Shown here piece after piece: positions 36,198 through 45,754 of a stretch of DNA of 45,775 nt (the stretch's first letter is position 1; every line of letters begins with the position of its first letter). A program made the translations under genes and the position numbers. This DNA is from JAGOEF01 sp964511665 (lineage in GTDB: Bacteria > Bacteroidota > Bacteroidia > Bacteroidales > ML635J-15), in NCBI GenBank assembly GCA_964511665.1, contig CAZEHA010000027.1, positions 1 through 45,775 of the forward strand. The letters run 5' to 3'. The notes beneath the pieces are model-generated. The model was not told the DNA's origin. It saw nothing but the letters and a program-made list of their open reading frames with translations, and did no database searches.

Positions 36198-37439
36198 CTA
36201 CACTTGTCTTTTTCTGATTATAAGCATTTCGCCCCACAATAATTTATGGTCGGGCTGCAATCCGTTCCACTTCAGTATATCATCAACAGTGCAGTTATAC
36301 TTCATGGCAATGCGATGCAGTGTTTCTCCTTTTTCAACAAAATGCTTTACAATTTCGGTAGGCTCTTCTTCATCGTTTTTGTAGGTTTTCAGAACAAACA
36401 AATCGGTCTTCTCCAGAAAACTCGAGCTGTTTTGCATTACTAAAAACTCAGTGGCTTTATGATGAGGCAATACCAAAGGATAGGTATTGCTGTCACCGGG
36501 AATGTATTGCCTGATGAACATGGGGTTCAGAAAAAGCATTTCTTCTTTTGGAAATTGTAATTCTTCGGATAAAATACCTAAATTGAGAGGCCCTGTGATG
36601 TGTAAAGTGTCAACACCAAAGAAATCGACTCCTTGATACGCCTCAACCACCGAGTGTTCGCGATGAAAATTCATCAAATAACACATAGCAATAAATGCCG
36701 GAACATAATTCTGCATTTGCACACTCATATACTGCCTTATTTGCCAGTAGTCGGTATTTCCGTTAGCACGGATTATTGCTTTTTTAACAGCTCCCGGCCC
36801 TCCGTTGTAAGCCGCCAATGCAAGTAACCAATCATCGAAACTCCTATAAAGGTATTCCAAATACCGGCATGCAGCCTCAGTGGCCAGATATGGGTCGCGG
36901 CGTTCGTCGATATAGCTGCTTACAACCAAACCCATTAAATCGGAAGTAGGCTTTATGAACTGCCACAAACCGGTAGCTCCCGATACCGATATTGCATTGG
37001 GGTCGAGTGCCGATTCAACAGCTGCCAGATATTTTAATTCAAGAGGCAGATTGTATTTGCTCAAATACGATTCAAACAATGGAAAATAATACTTCGACAG
37101 ACCATATATCCTATTTAGTTTTGTCTTGTTTTGTAATGAATAAGCATGTATGTATTTTTGAACGCTTTCGTTGTAAATCAACGGTATTACTGTTGTGTGG
37201 TTCAACAATTCTATTCTGAGCCGATAAATTTCTTCGGGATAAGTAATACTGTCGTATCCTCCCACATTTATAAATTCAGTGTTTTTAAAGTACATCCTCG
37301 ATGACATCATCGCACTGTCGATACCATAAACAATGCGGGCCGCATTTTTATTCCCATCGCCATCGCCGGCAGCCAATACCGTGTCGAAAACCGAAAGCAG
37401 TCCAATTAAAACAGGCAAAAACAATCGAATTCGTTTCAT
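36198..37439 (-). CDS. MltD-like lytic transglycosylase with LysM domain
   Basis: A 413-residue protein with a signal peptide (about 1-23, ending VLA). The SLT domain at about 115-260 has the catalytic Glu142 (AAVESALDP), then SGATGLWQFI at 153-162 and LAAYNGGPGAVKK near 217. A single LysM at about 364-410 (HFVEKGETLHRIAMKYN, then LKWNGLQPD) binds peptidoglycan. It cleaves glycan strands, leaving anhydro-MurNAc. MltD of E. coli is a lipoprotein with several LysM; here there is one LysM and no lipobox, so the name is only approximate. It is divergent from the 929-aa gene across a 153-bp spacer. Confidence 0.92.
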   Translation of the reverse strand: MKRIRLFLPVLIGLLSVFDTVLAAGDGDGNKNAARIVYGIDSAMMSSRMYFKNTEFINVGGYDSITYPEEIYRLRIELLNHTTVIPLIYNESVQKYIHAYSLQNKTKLNRIYGLSKYYFPLFESYLSKYNLPLELKYLAAVESALDPNAISVSGATGLWQFIKPTSDLMGLVVSSYIDERRDPYLATEAACRYLEYLYRSFDDWLLALAAYNGGPGAVKKAIIRANGNTDYWQIRQYMSVQMQNYVPAFIAMCYLMNFHREHSVVEAYQGVDFFGVDTLHITGPLNLGILSEELQFPKEEMLFLNPMFIRQYIPGDSNTYPLVLPHHKATEFLVMQNSSSFLEKTDLFVLKTYKNDEEEPTEIVKHFVEKGETLHRIAMKYNCTVDDILKWNGLQPDHKLLWGEMLIIRKRQV

Positions 37440-37592
37440 GATGCCAATATCTTACATATCAATTTTTTAAACAATCGTTTGCAAAACATTCTGTTAACTG
37501 AATTGTGTTAATTATTAAAACACTTTTTAGCATTACATCACCATAGCATTTGTTATTTTAGCAAGAATTGAAATAACCAATAGATTTTTGTA

Positions 37593-40382
37593 ATGAAGAA
37601 AAAAACACTGTTGATTATTGTTGCTTCGCTTGTAACAATTGCTCTTGTTGCTATTGTTTATGCTGTATTCTTTTCGAAGAAAGAATTGATTATTTCTGAC
37701 ACGCTGCGAGCAATTCCCAATCATGCTGTAATGCTGGTCGAAATTCGCAATATTGAATCGCTTCATGCCGAACTAAACAAAAAACACCCTGTGTGGGAGT
37801 CATTGGTGCTTATACCATCGTTTGCCGATGCCGATGCTTTTTTTACCAGATGCACCAACGCTGCAACAAAGAGCAAAACTGCATCACGAATCTTGAATTC
37901 TAATTCTCTGTTTGCTTCATTGCACATCACCGGAAAAGACAATTCGGCTTTCTTATTTGCTATTTCGCTGCCGGCCGATATCGCCAACGATGAAGCCATG
38001 AACTGGATGAAGTCGGAGTTTGCCGACTCAACAACCTGCATGGAGCGCTTGTATGAGAATGTTAAAGTTTTCGATTTGAAGCATAACATCGGAAAAAAAA
38101 CATTTTGTGTGGCAATATACGGCAAAATCTTATTATGCAGCTACTCATCGGTTTTGGTTGAAGACGCAATTAAGCAGCTAAAAAGCAACACGAACTCACT
38201 CCTCGAAAACCATAGCTTCGCAGGGGTTTATAAAAGTGCAGGTAAAAAGGTGTTTGCCAATATATTCATTAACCTGGCCAAAATTCCCGGAATTCATGCT
38301 AAGACGGTGAATCAGAGTGCAAATTTGCTGATGAATCTTATTTCTTCGTCGGGCGAATGGGCAGAATTCGACTGGATGTTACATCCAACACAGTTTGCCC
38401 TGAGTGGTTTTGTGTCGGTTAACGATTCAAGTAATTTTATTTCTGACTGGGTGTATTCTCAAGATTTGGTTGAAAACGATATCGAAACCGTATTGCCTGC
38501 CAATACAGCTTTCTATTTGAGTCAGTCGCTTACCGATATCGATATGTACACAACAAAAATGAAAGCATTTAATGCAAAAAATTCCTTTGCAAACGAATCA
38601 CAACAGCAACTACGTAATATAAACCAATTATATCAACTCGACATAAGTGAAATTTTTTACTCCATGCTCGATAATATTGTGGGAATGGCTTTTACCGAAC
38701 CTATCGAAGGAGTAGATACAGGCAATAGGTATTTCGTGGTAAAAACCAAAAGTAAAAGCATAACCGAGAACGCATTAAAACAAATGCTTGCACAAATTGC
38801 CCAAATCGATAATAAACCCATTGGACACTATGTGCAGACAATAAAAATTGATAACGAAACAAGTTTTGATGCTTTTCGCATGCCAAGCGAAAATCTGGGT
38901 GGTTTGTTGTTTGGCCCACAGTTCGGCAATATGAATACCACGTGGGTAGCTGTTCACAACAATTACATGTTTTTCTCCGAATCACAGGCTGCCCTCAATG
39001 CTCTTATTCGCGCATCTCTTCTAAACAAAACCTTGGCTACCGACCTGAAGCACTCCGACTTTATGTCGGGCTTTTCGAAGCGGTCGAATCTTTTTATTTA
39101 TGTTAATTTGGCGCGGTCGAAATCGGTTATAGCCAATTTGCTTTCGGAAGAAGCTGCCGGTATTTTCAATGCCATTTTCTCGGGATTGAAACAAATTAGC
39201 GAAATTGGATTGCAGTTTTCGCGGTCCGAAGAAATGCTCTTTAATTATTGCCTTATTCAGTACGATGGCGAAGAGCGAAACGACCCAAAAACTATTTGGG
39301 CGAGTAAACTCGATTCCACTGTGTTGGCAAAGCCGGTTATTGTTATTAATCATCTCGACCAAAGCAAAGAGATTATTGTGCAAGACCAAAAAAACATATT
39401 ACATCTTCTCAGCGAAAGTGGACGCGAAATATGGCGGTTTCAGCTTGGCGAACCAATTGTGGGCGACATATATCAGGTAGATGCATTTTCGAACGGAAAA
39501 CTGCAGTATTTGTTTGCTACCGAAACGCGCCTGCATCTTGTCGACCGACTCGGAAACTATGTCGATCGTTTTCCGGTAAACTTTCGCGATAAGGCTACAG
39601 CACCCATTGCACTGTTCGATTACGACAACAACAAATCATACAGAATACTGGTGCCTTGTGCCGATAAAAAAGTGTATCTCTACGATATCGAAGGTAAAAT
39701 TGTGAAAGGATGGGAGTTTTTAGCTACCGACAACACGGTTATGCAAGCGGCTATTCACTTTAAAGCACAAGGCAGCGATTTTATAGTTTTTAACGACGAT
39801 TATAATATTTATGTGCTCGACCGCAGAGGTGTTACGCGTGTTGATATTAACCCGCAATTCAGGTTCTCTAAAAACAACCGGCTTGTTTTCGATGCTGCCG
39901 GTTCAAAAAATGCAGATAGGTTAGTCGCTTCCGATATAAACGGTAATGTGGTTTTTATGACGATAAACGGTGAAATCGACTCTATGCAGGTGGCGCATTA
40001 CAGCGAAAATCACTGGTTTGCATATTACGACATTACCAACAATGGGCAGAAGGAATTTATTTTTGTCGACGGACAGATTATTGATGTGTACCGTGCCGAT
40101 AAAACCAAATTATTCTCGTTCGATGCAAAGGCTCCCATAAGTGCTGTACCAAATTTTTATCGGTTCCCACGCAACCAAATCAAAATAGGAATCGTTAGTA
40201 AAGAAAACGAGCAGATTTACTTATTGAATAGCGATGGTTCTGTGTTTTCGGGATTCCCGCTTAGAGGTATTTCTCCATTCAGCATTGGATACCTCAACAA
40301 TAACAGTGGTAGTTTCAATTTGGTTTGTGGCGGTGCTGAGAACTTTCTCTATAATTACGAAATTAGTGAGTCGGCCGACTAG
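37593..40382 (+). CDS. Membrane-anchored DUF3352-like protein with propeller-like C-terminus
   Basis: A 929-residue protein with one N-terminal transmembrane helix (LLIIVASLVTIALVAIVYAV), so the body faces the periplasm. Residues about 35-560 (from LRAIPNHAVMLVEIRNIESL) resemble the DUF3352 group. From about 580 on there are repeated short strands with the pattern VYLYDIEGKIVKGWEF or RLGNYVDRFPVNFRD, as in a beta-propeller. No catalytic motif is visible. It is divergent from the transglycosylase and 41 bp ahead of the next lipoprotein gene. The role is unknown; sensing or protein-protein contacts in the periplasm are guesses. Confidence 0.72.
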   Translation: MKKKTLLIIVASLVTIALVAIVYAVFFSKKELIISDTLRAIPNHAVMLVEIRNIESLHAELNKKHPVWESLVLIPSFADADAFFTRCTNAATKSKTASRILNSNSLFASLHITGKDNSAFLFAISLPADIANDEAMNWMKSEFADSTTCMERLYENVKVFDLKHNIGKKTFCVAIYGKILLCSYSSVLVEDAIKQLKSNTNSLLENHSFAGVYKSAGKKVFANIFINLAKIPGIHAKTVNQSANLLMNLISSSGEWAEFDWMLHPTQFALSGFVSVNDSSNFISDWVYSQDLVENDIETVLPANTAFYLSQSLTDIDMYTTKMKAFNAKNSFANESQQQLRNINQLYQLDISEIFYSMLDNIVGMAFTEPIEGVDTGNRYFVVKTKSKSITENALKQMLAQIAQIDNKPIGHYVQTIKIDNETSFDAFRMPSENLGGLLFGPQFGNMNTTWVAVHNNYMFFSESQAALNALIRASLLNKTLATDLKHSDFMSGFSKRSNLFIYVNLARSKSVIANLLSEEAAGIFNAIFSGLKQISEIGLQFSRSEEMLFNYCLIQYDGEERNDPKTIWASKLDSTVLAKPVIVINHLDQSKEIIVQDQKNILHLLSESGREIWRFQLGEPIVGDIYQVDAFSNGKLQYLFATETRLHLVDRLGNYVDRFPVNFRDKATAPIALFDYDNNKSYRILVPCADKKVYLYDIEGKIVKGWEFLATDNTVMQAAIHFKAQGSDFIVFNDDYNIYVLDRRGVTRVDINPQFRFSKNNRLVFDAAGSKNADRLVASDINGNVVFMTINGEIDSMQVAHYSENHWFAYYDITNNGQKEFIFVDGQIIDVYRADKTKLFSFDAKAPISAVPNFYRFPRNQIKIGIVSKENEQIYLLNSDGSVFSGFPLRGISPFSIGYLNNNSGSFNLVCGGAENFLYNYEISESAD

Positions 40383-40423
40383 ATGATATTATTTTGTATT
40401 TTTACTGCTTAATATATCGAGTT

Positions 40424-42088
40424 ATGAAAAAGCTTATCAGGAATTCAGTGCTTTTTGTCATGCTGCTGCTTATGATGACGGCCTGTATAAAAGACAACTT
40501 CGATTTTGACAGATGGGATGGTGAATTAAACTGGGACCCATCTTTTATTGCACCTGTGTGCTGGGCCGATTTAAGTATTGCCGAAGCAATAGCAGCTTAC
40601 GACACTACTATTCAATTGATAAATAACGATGCCGGATTTATTTCGATACTTTACAAAACCAGGGTAACATCAAGAGAGATATCCGATATTATTTACCTGC
40701 CCGATCAGGAGTTCAACGGGGTACTCAATAGCAGCTTTATCGATTTCAGCGGCTTTAGTCAAAGTGGCGATGTGCTCTCGGGATCCAGCGACGCCCTTAT
40801 GTCGTTTGCCATGTTCAACAACGAGTGTGAAATCGACACTGTTGTGCTTAAAAGTGGTATCCTAAATTCGGTTCTGCAGTCCTCGTTTAAGCATACATTG
40901 CAACTTGAACTGGAGTTCCCAACAATTAAAAAAAACAATGCAAACCTTAAGATAAATTTCTTTTTTCCACCTACAGGAGGATTTCAGGCAACCAGCAATG
41001 TGGAACTTGCCGGTTATAAAATAGACATGACACAAACACCGCAGGGTTTCAACGAAATACCTGTGAAAATGAATTATACCTTTTATCATTCGGGTAATAG
41101 CGACAATAGTGGCGTGGTGTTGTTCGATTGCGATTTTATAGAGCTCGACTATAGTTTAATGACAGGATATTTTGGATATAATTCGTTGATTTTTAAAAGC
41201 GATACCCTTGATATTAATTTGTTTAAAAATGATAATTGGAATGTTGATGCGTATTACTTTCAGGATCCCAAATTCAGAGTGCGCTATTGGAACTCTTATG
41301 GAATCCCCACCAATTTTTATTTTACACAAATGTTTGCCCAATCAAAAATCAACGATCAAAACTATAGCATTATCGATTACGAAAACGGTTTGCCCCTCGA
41401 TTCGTTGCACCCCTATAATGTGAGTTTCCCGTTTGCGGTAGGCAGCATCCGCGACGACAGTATTGTGCTAAATCGTTTCAATAGCAACATCCCGTTTGTT
41501 ATCAGCATTCAGCCTAAATGGATTCAGTTTATTGCTCACGCCCACACAAACCCATATTCAAGTTCACACAATAATTTTGTAACCGACAATTCGGTGCTCG
41601 AGGCCGAAGTTACTATAGAATTACCTCTGTGGGGATATATCGATAATTTTAATGCAAAAGATACTGCAGAATTCGATTTTGGAGAGATTTACGGTACTGC
41701 TAAAATGATTCAGCGACTTGCTGTGCGACTCGATATGCGCAATGGATTTCCGGTAGAAGGGTATGGTCAGGTATATTTTCTCGACGAGAACTATCAGATT
41801 CTCGACTCATTGCTGTATTCATATCAGGATAGGTTACTGCCCGCTGCTACCGTTGATGCCAATGGCAGAGTTATCGATTTTTCGCGTAAAGTGTCCATCA
41901 TCGAAATTACCAACGATCGCATCGAAAAGGTGAAGAACACCAAATACATTTCATACGAAGGCCATACCAATTCTACCGAATATACCGAACAAAAACTGGT
42001 GAAAGTGTATGGCGACTATCGAATTCGTTTCGATGTTTCGTTTGAGGTCGATTTAGGAGTAAGTGTCGATATTGATACCTTAAATTGA
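40424..42088 (+). CDS. Lipoprotein of unknown function, beta-rich
   Basis: A 554-residue protein. The lipobox MMTAC follows a hydrophobic signal (MKKLIRNSVLFVMLLL). The mature part is rich in Asp, Asn and aromatic residues with alternating strands, and reads like a surface- or outer-membrane-associated beta-sandwich lipoprotein. I recognise no family. The frame also opens from a TTG at 40394, but a TATTTTTA box (one mismatch to TAnnTTTG) lies at 40397-40404 and the lipoprotein signal begins at ATG 40424, which I prefer. The barrel-like gene follows 7 bases after its stop, so the two are probably a functional pair. Confidence 0.78.
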   Translation: MKKLIRNSVLFVMLLLMMTACIKDNFDFDRWDGELNWDPSFIAPVCWADLSIAEAIAAYDTTIQLINNDAGFISILYKTRVTSREISDIIYLPDQEFNGVLNSSFIDFSGFSQSGDVLSGSSDALMSFAMFNNECEIDTVVLKSGILNSVLQSSFKHTLQLELEFPTIKKNNANLKINFFFPPTGGFQATSNVELAGYKIDMTQTPQGFNEIPVKMNYTFYHSGNSDNSGVVLFDCDFIELDYSLMTGYFGYNSLIFKSDTLDINLFKNDNWNVDAYYFQDPKFRVRYWNSYGIPTNFYFTQMFAQSKINDQNYSIIDYENGLPLDSLHPYNVSFPFAVGSIRDDSIVLNRFNSNIPFVISIQPKWIQFIAHAHTNPYSSSHNNFVTDNSVLEAEVTIELPLWGYIDNFNAKDTAEFDFGEIYGTAKMIQRLAVRLDMRNGFPVEGYGQVYFLDENYQILDSLLYSYQDRLLPAATVDANGRVIDFSRKVSIIEITNDRIEKVKNTKYISYEGHTNSTEYTEQKLVKVYGDYRIRFDVSFEVDLGVSVDIDTLN

Positions 42089-42095
42089 GCATGCC

Positions 42096-43532
42096 ATGAA
42101 AAGACACACTATCATAGTTCTGTTTGCAGTGATGCCGCTCTTTGGAATGGCTCAGCAAAACTTTACCTTGTATCATATGAACAGGGTGGTGCAAAGCAAA
42201 TGGGTAAACCCCGTAAGCGAAAACACCTATTCAGTAAGCATCGGCGGACTGTTGGTGCCGGTTTTTGGACAAATACCACCGGCTGTGCATCTTAACTACG
42301 CCAACAATGCCTGGATGTATCAAGATGCATTTCACTTCGGCACAGGCAACAAAGCCGATTCACTGGTTTTCGATCTCGACAGACTGATGCGCAACACCCG
42401 TAAGCGAAACCATTTCAGGTTCGAAAACGATTTCGAATTACTGAGCTTGGGCATCAATTTCGAAACCATGTATTTATCGTTTGCTATTACCGAAAAAATC
42501 CATTATGGTTTTACATTGCCGGGCGATTTACTGCAACTAATGGCCTATGGAAACCGTCCGTATTTCGACCAGAACAAGGCATACGATTTAAGCGGTTTCA
42601 ATCTGAACTTTTTACACTACCGCGAATTTGCGGTGGGATTATCGGCTGTAGCAAAAGATAAATTTCGGCTTGGGGGGAGAGTTAAAATGCTTTTCGGTCT
42701 CTCGAACCTGTCAACAAAAATAAATCAGATGTCGTTGTATACCGATCCCGATAACGTATATATGACCGGTGTCACCGACATGAGCATCAATGCTTCGCAG
42801 CCATTTCCTGTTGACGAAATTTACTATAACGATGGCGACAGTGTCGGTTTTTCATTGCCCGATGATATTGGAGACCACTTTAATCCGGTGTCGTATATGA
42901 TAAATCCGCGTAATTTTGGTGTGGCCTTCGATTTGGGTGGAAGTTACGAAATCAACCGGCAATGGCAGGTGTTTTTTAGTGCTACCGATATCGGACTGAT
43001 TACATGGAATTCCAATCCTTTCAGCCTTGTGAGCAACGGAAGCTTCCTGTTTAAAGGAATGCAGGTGCAATACTGGAACGACTCGCTCACCTTCGCCCAA
43101 TCGATGGAGACCCTGGTCGATTCGGTAATCAACACGTTTCAATTCGAAGAAAATGATTTCAATTATATTACTTTGCTGCCGGCTAATATATACATGGGAG
43201 CGATGTACAAGTTTAAGGACAAACTGCATTTTGGTGGATTATACCGAGCCGAACTCTATAAGAAAAGTTTTTTGTCGTCGCTAACCTTATCTCTCAACTC
43301 CGAACTGAACAACTGGTTCTCTGTGCACCTTAGCTACACCATTGCCAATAATAATTTTACAAATGTGGGGCTTGGTTTTAGTCTAAGGGCCGCAATATTC
43401 CAGTTTTATATGGTTACCGATAATCTTACAGGTATTATCTGGCCACAAACATCACAGAATTTTAATCTTCGAATGGGTTGTAATATGGTTTTTGGGTATA
43501 AACTTAAACCAAATTCAAAAATCTATTATTAA
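42096..43532 (+). CDS. DUF5723-like outer-membrane beta-barrel protein
   Basis: A 478-residue protein with a signal peptide (ending PLFGMAQQ). The N-terminus NFTLYHMNRVVQSKWVNP and the conserved strand ELLSLGINFETMYLSFAI match a type of Bacteroidota porin-like protein I know as DUF5723. The remainder alternates amphipathic strands, and the end (NMVFGYKLKPNSKIYY) is strand-like. It is probably an outer-membrane barrel. It follows the lipoprotein gene by 7 bases and precedes the O-antigen ligase-like gene by 33. Substrate and role unknown. Confidence 0.7.
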   Translation: MKRHTIIVLFAVMPLFGMAQQNFTLYHMNRVVQSKWVNPVSENTYSVSIGGLLVPVFGQIPPAVHLNYANNAWMYQDAFHFGTGNKADSLVFDLDRLMRNTRKRNHFRFENDFELLSLGINFETMYLSFAITEKIHYGFTLPGDLLQLMAYGNRPYFDQNKAYDLSGFNLNFLHYREFAVGLSAVAKDKFRLGGRVKMLFGLSNLSTKINQMSLYTDPDNVYMTGVTDMSINASQPFPVDEIYYNDGDSVGFSLPDDIGDHFNPVSYMINPRNFGVAFDLGGSYEINRQWQVFFSATDIGLITWNSNPFSLVSNGSFLFKGMQVQYWNDSLTFAQSMETLVDSVINTFQFEENDFNYITLLPANIYMGAMYKFKDKLHFGGLYRAELYKKSFLSSLTLSLNSELNNWFSVHLSYTIANNNFTNVGLGFSLRAAIFQFYMVTDNLTGIIWPQTSQNFNLRMGCNMVFGYKLKPNSKIYY

Positions 43533-43565
43533 TTTGCGCAGTTTTCAACAGAGAGGTTTTTTGAT

Positions 43566-45134
43566 TTGAGCAGGACAGAAATTCATCGCAGTATATATAT
43601 CGCAGCATTGTTGCTGATAGCAGCCTCTATGTCGCTTTCTATTTTTATTACCAGTGCTGCACACTTCCTTTTAATTGCAAACTATCTGGCCGAAGGTAAA
43701 TACATCGAAAAGTGGCGATTGCTTTGGTCGCGCAAGAGTGTGTTAGTTTTTTTAATTCTTATAAGTGTTCATTTTTTATGGCTGATAAATACCGGCGATT
43801 TCGATTATGCTTTCAATGATATTAGAATAAAACTTCCACTACTAGCCTTACCGGTAATCGTTGGAACATCAAAGCCACTTTCTTTTCAGCATATAAAAAT
43901 TATTTTGTTGGCTTTTGTTGTTGGTGTGTTTGCCAACACAATTGTAGCCACTGTTGTTATGCTGACATCAACAGCTATGTCGAGTGCCGACGACTTTCGC
44001 GAGGTGTCGTTGTTTGTAAGCCACATACGACTTTCGCTAATGATTGTTCTCAGTGTTTTTATTCTAATCTGGTTGGTCATCAACCGAAGAGTATGGAGGA
44101 TGTTAGAATACTATCTGTATTCATTGCTGGTACTTTGGTTTGTTGTATTTGTTTTTTTGAGTCAGTTTTTCACCGGCATTGTGCTATTGTTTACTGTAGG
44201 GGTGCTGTTCTTGTTGTGGAGAATATGGTTGATGAAACAACGTAAATATCGAGTGTTGGGATATTCGGCCGTGGTGGTTCTGCTGCTTTTGGTTTTTGCC
44301 TTTGCCTTTGTTCAAATTCGTAGCTTCTATACCCCTCCGGTGCGGGGCATGACTGAATTGCTAAGCGAAACAAGTAATGGAAATTTCTATTATCACGATC
44401 GAAAATCGAAAGTAATCGAAAATGGAAACCTAGTGTATGTCGAAATTAGCGAAATCGAGTTGCGTCAGGCTTGGGAGCTGCGAAGCCGACTTAGTTTCGA
44501 TTCGCTCGATGCACGACACCAGCCCGTTATGCATACACTAATCCGATATTTGGCATCGAAAGGTTTAACCAAAGATGCCGATGCAGTGATGTCGCTATCC
44601 GACAGCGAAATTATGGCTATTGAAGATGGTGTGTCGAACATTAGGTTTGCCGATGGAATTAGCTTTCTCGATAAAGTGTATCAGCTAATATGGCAAATCG
44701 ATTTTTACATTAAAGAGGGTAACCCAAGCGGGCACTCCATTACCCAACGTATCGAGTTTATAAAAACCGGTCTATATATTCTTGGAAACAATTTTTTTGT
44801 GGGCGTGGGTACCGGCGATGTCGACAATGCTTTTAAAAATGCGTATTCCGAGTTGAACTCTTCTCTTCAGGAGCCGTTTCGGCACAGGGCGCATAATCAA
44901 ATTCTAACATTTTATATCAGCTTTGGAGCCCTCGGAGGAATCTTGTGCCTTATTGCAATGTTTTTTCCAATAATTCTCGAAAACCAACGATCGAAATACT
45001 TCATCTATATGTTTTTTGCAATAGCTTTTATTTCGATGTTGAACGAAGACACCCTCGAAACGGCCACAGGGTCTGCTTTTTTTGCTTATTTTTACTCGTT
45101 GTTTTTATGGGGCTTCAACGATACTACAGAATGA
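43566..45134 (+). CDS. O-antigen ligase-like membrane protein (WaaL/Wzy_C type)
   Basis: A 522-residue polytopic protein with about 10 membrane helices. A large periplasmic insert lies at about 260-420 (YTPPVRGMTELLSE to FIKTGLYIL). After it, near residue 435-445, the family motif RHRAHNQILT carries the His used by WaaL-type ligases to transfer a lipid-linked glycan. The start is TTG at 43566, because no ATG precedes the first helix; the next in-frame ATG (residue 21) would cut it. It may attach O-antigen to lipid A-core. The flippase, nucleotidyltransferase and lpxH in the window fit that pathway. Confidence 0.82.
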   Translation: MSRTEIHRSIYIAALLLIAASMSLSIFITSAAHFLLIANYLAEGKYIEKWRLLWSRKSVLVFLILISVHFLWLINTGDFDYAFNDIRIKLPLLALPVIVGTSKPLSFQHIKIILLAFVVGVFANTIVATVVMLTSTAMSSADDFREVSLFVSHIRLSLMIVLSVFILIWLVINRRVWRMLEYYLYSLLVLWFVVFVFLSQFFTGIVLLFTVGVLFLLWRIWLMKQRKYRVLGYSAVVVLLLLVFAFAFVQIRSFYTPPVRGMTELLSETSNGNFYYHDRKSKVIENGNLVYVEISEIELRQAWELRSRLSFDSLDARHQPVMHTLIRYLASKGLTKDADAVMSLSDSEIMAIEDGVSNIRFADGISFLDKVYQLIWQIDFYIKEGNPSGHSITQRIEFIKTGLYILGNNFFVGVGTGDVDNAFKNAYSELNSSLQEPFRHRAHNQILTFYISFGALGGILCLIAMFFPIILENQRSKYFIYMFFAIAFISMLNEDTLETATGSAFFAYFYSLFLWGFNDTTE

Positions 45135-45137
45135 ACA

Positions 45138-45614
45138 ATGAACACAAAACAACATAACGATTTTATCAAACGAGCCATTGACTTAGCCAAAGACAATGTA
45201 GCCAAAGGGGGAGGGCCTTTTGGTGCCCTTGTTGTGAAGGATGGAATTTTGGTGGCCGAATCGGGTAATACGGTTGGGGTTGACAACGACCCAACCGCGC
45301 ATGCTGAAGTAAACGCCATTCGAAAAGCTGCCGCGGTGTTGAATACTTTCGACTTAAGTGGTTGTGTAATTTATTCAAGCTGTGAGCCTTGCCCAATGTG
45401 TTTGGGAGCTGTGTATTGGGCCAGAATTGATGAGTTGTATTTTGCCGCCTCACGCTTCGATGCCGAAAAAGCAGGTTTCAGCGATTCAGCAATTTATCAT
45501 GAAATGGCATTGCCTTTCGAAAAGCGTTCTATTAGAACAACACAGCTTGAAGTCAGCAATGCCGGTGACCCTTTTGTTATTTGGAGTAAGCTCGACGATA
45601 AAACCGAATACTAA
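45138..45614 (+). CDS. guaD: Guanine deaminase
   Basis: A 158-residue cytidine-deaminase-fold enzyme with GGGPFGALVVKDG at 24-36, HAEVNAIRKA (zinc ligand His and proton-shuttle Glu) and SSCEPCPMCLGAVYWAR (two Cys ligands). The closing stretch, down to KTEY at the end, agrees with Bacillus-type GuaD (156 residues), as does the total length. GuaD converts guanine to xanthine. Other small deaminases (TadA) lack this C-terminal tail. It starts 3 bases after the ligase stop and shares TAATG with the following broken gene. Confidence 0.93.
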   Translation: MNTKQHNDFIKRAIDLAKDNVAKGGGPFGALVVKDGILVAESGNTVGVDNDPTAHAEVNAIRKAAAVLNTFDLSGCVIYSSCEPCPMCLGAVYWARIDELYFAASRFDAEKAGFSDSAIYHEMALPFEKRSIRTTQLEVSNAGDPFVIWSKLDDKTEY

Positions 45615-45754
45615 TGAGGTTGTTGGATGATTTTTTTAGGCGCGATGCTAAAACAGTGGCTGTTGAATTGTTGGGTAAAGAACTGGTTCGGCATTTCGAC
45701 AACACTTACACCCTTCGCCTTATAATTAGTCAATCCTTAACAATTCAAAATTAG
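45614..45754 (+). pseudogene. mpg: 5' fragment of a 3-methyladenine DNA glycosylase gene, broken near the right edge
   Basis: ATG 45614 shares its A with the guaD stop. The first 38 residues read like the start of Mpg/AAG proteins: LDDFFRRDAKTVAVELLGKE, then LVRHFDNTYTLRLII. In the family, the E-T-E-A-Y active-site stretch follows directly. Here the sequence turns into SQSLTIQN and stops at TAG 45752. From about base 45727 the DNA is AT-rich and fits no part of the glycosylase. Either the gene has been interrupted by inserted DNA whose end is seen here, or the assembly joins unrelated sequence at the window edge. No second part is visible. Confidence 0.68.
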
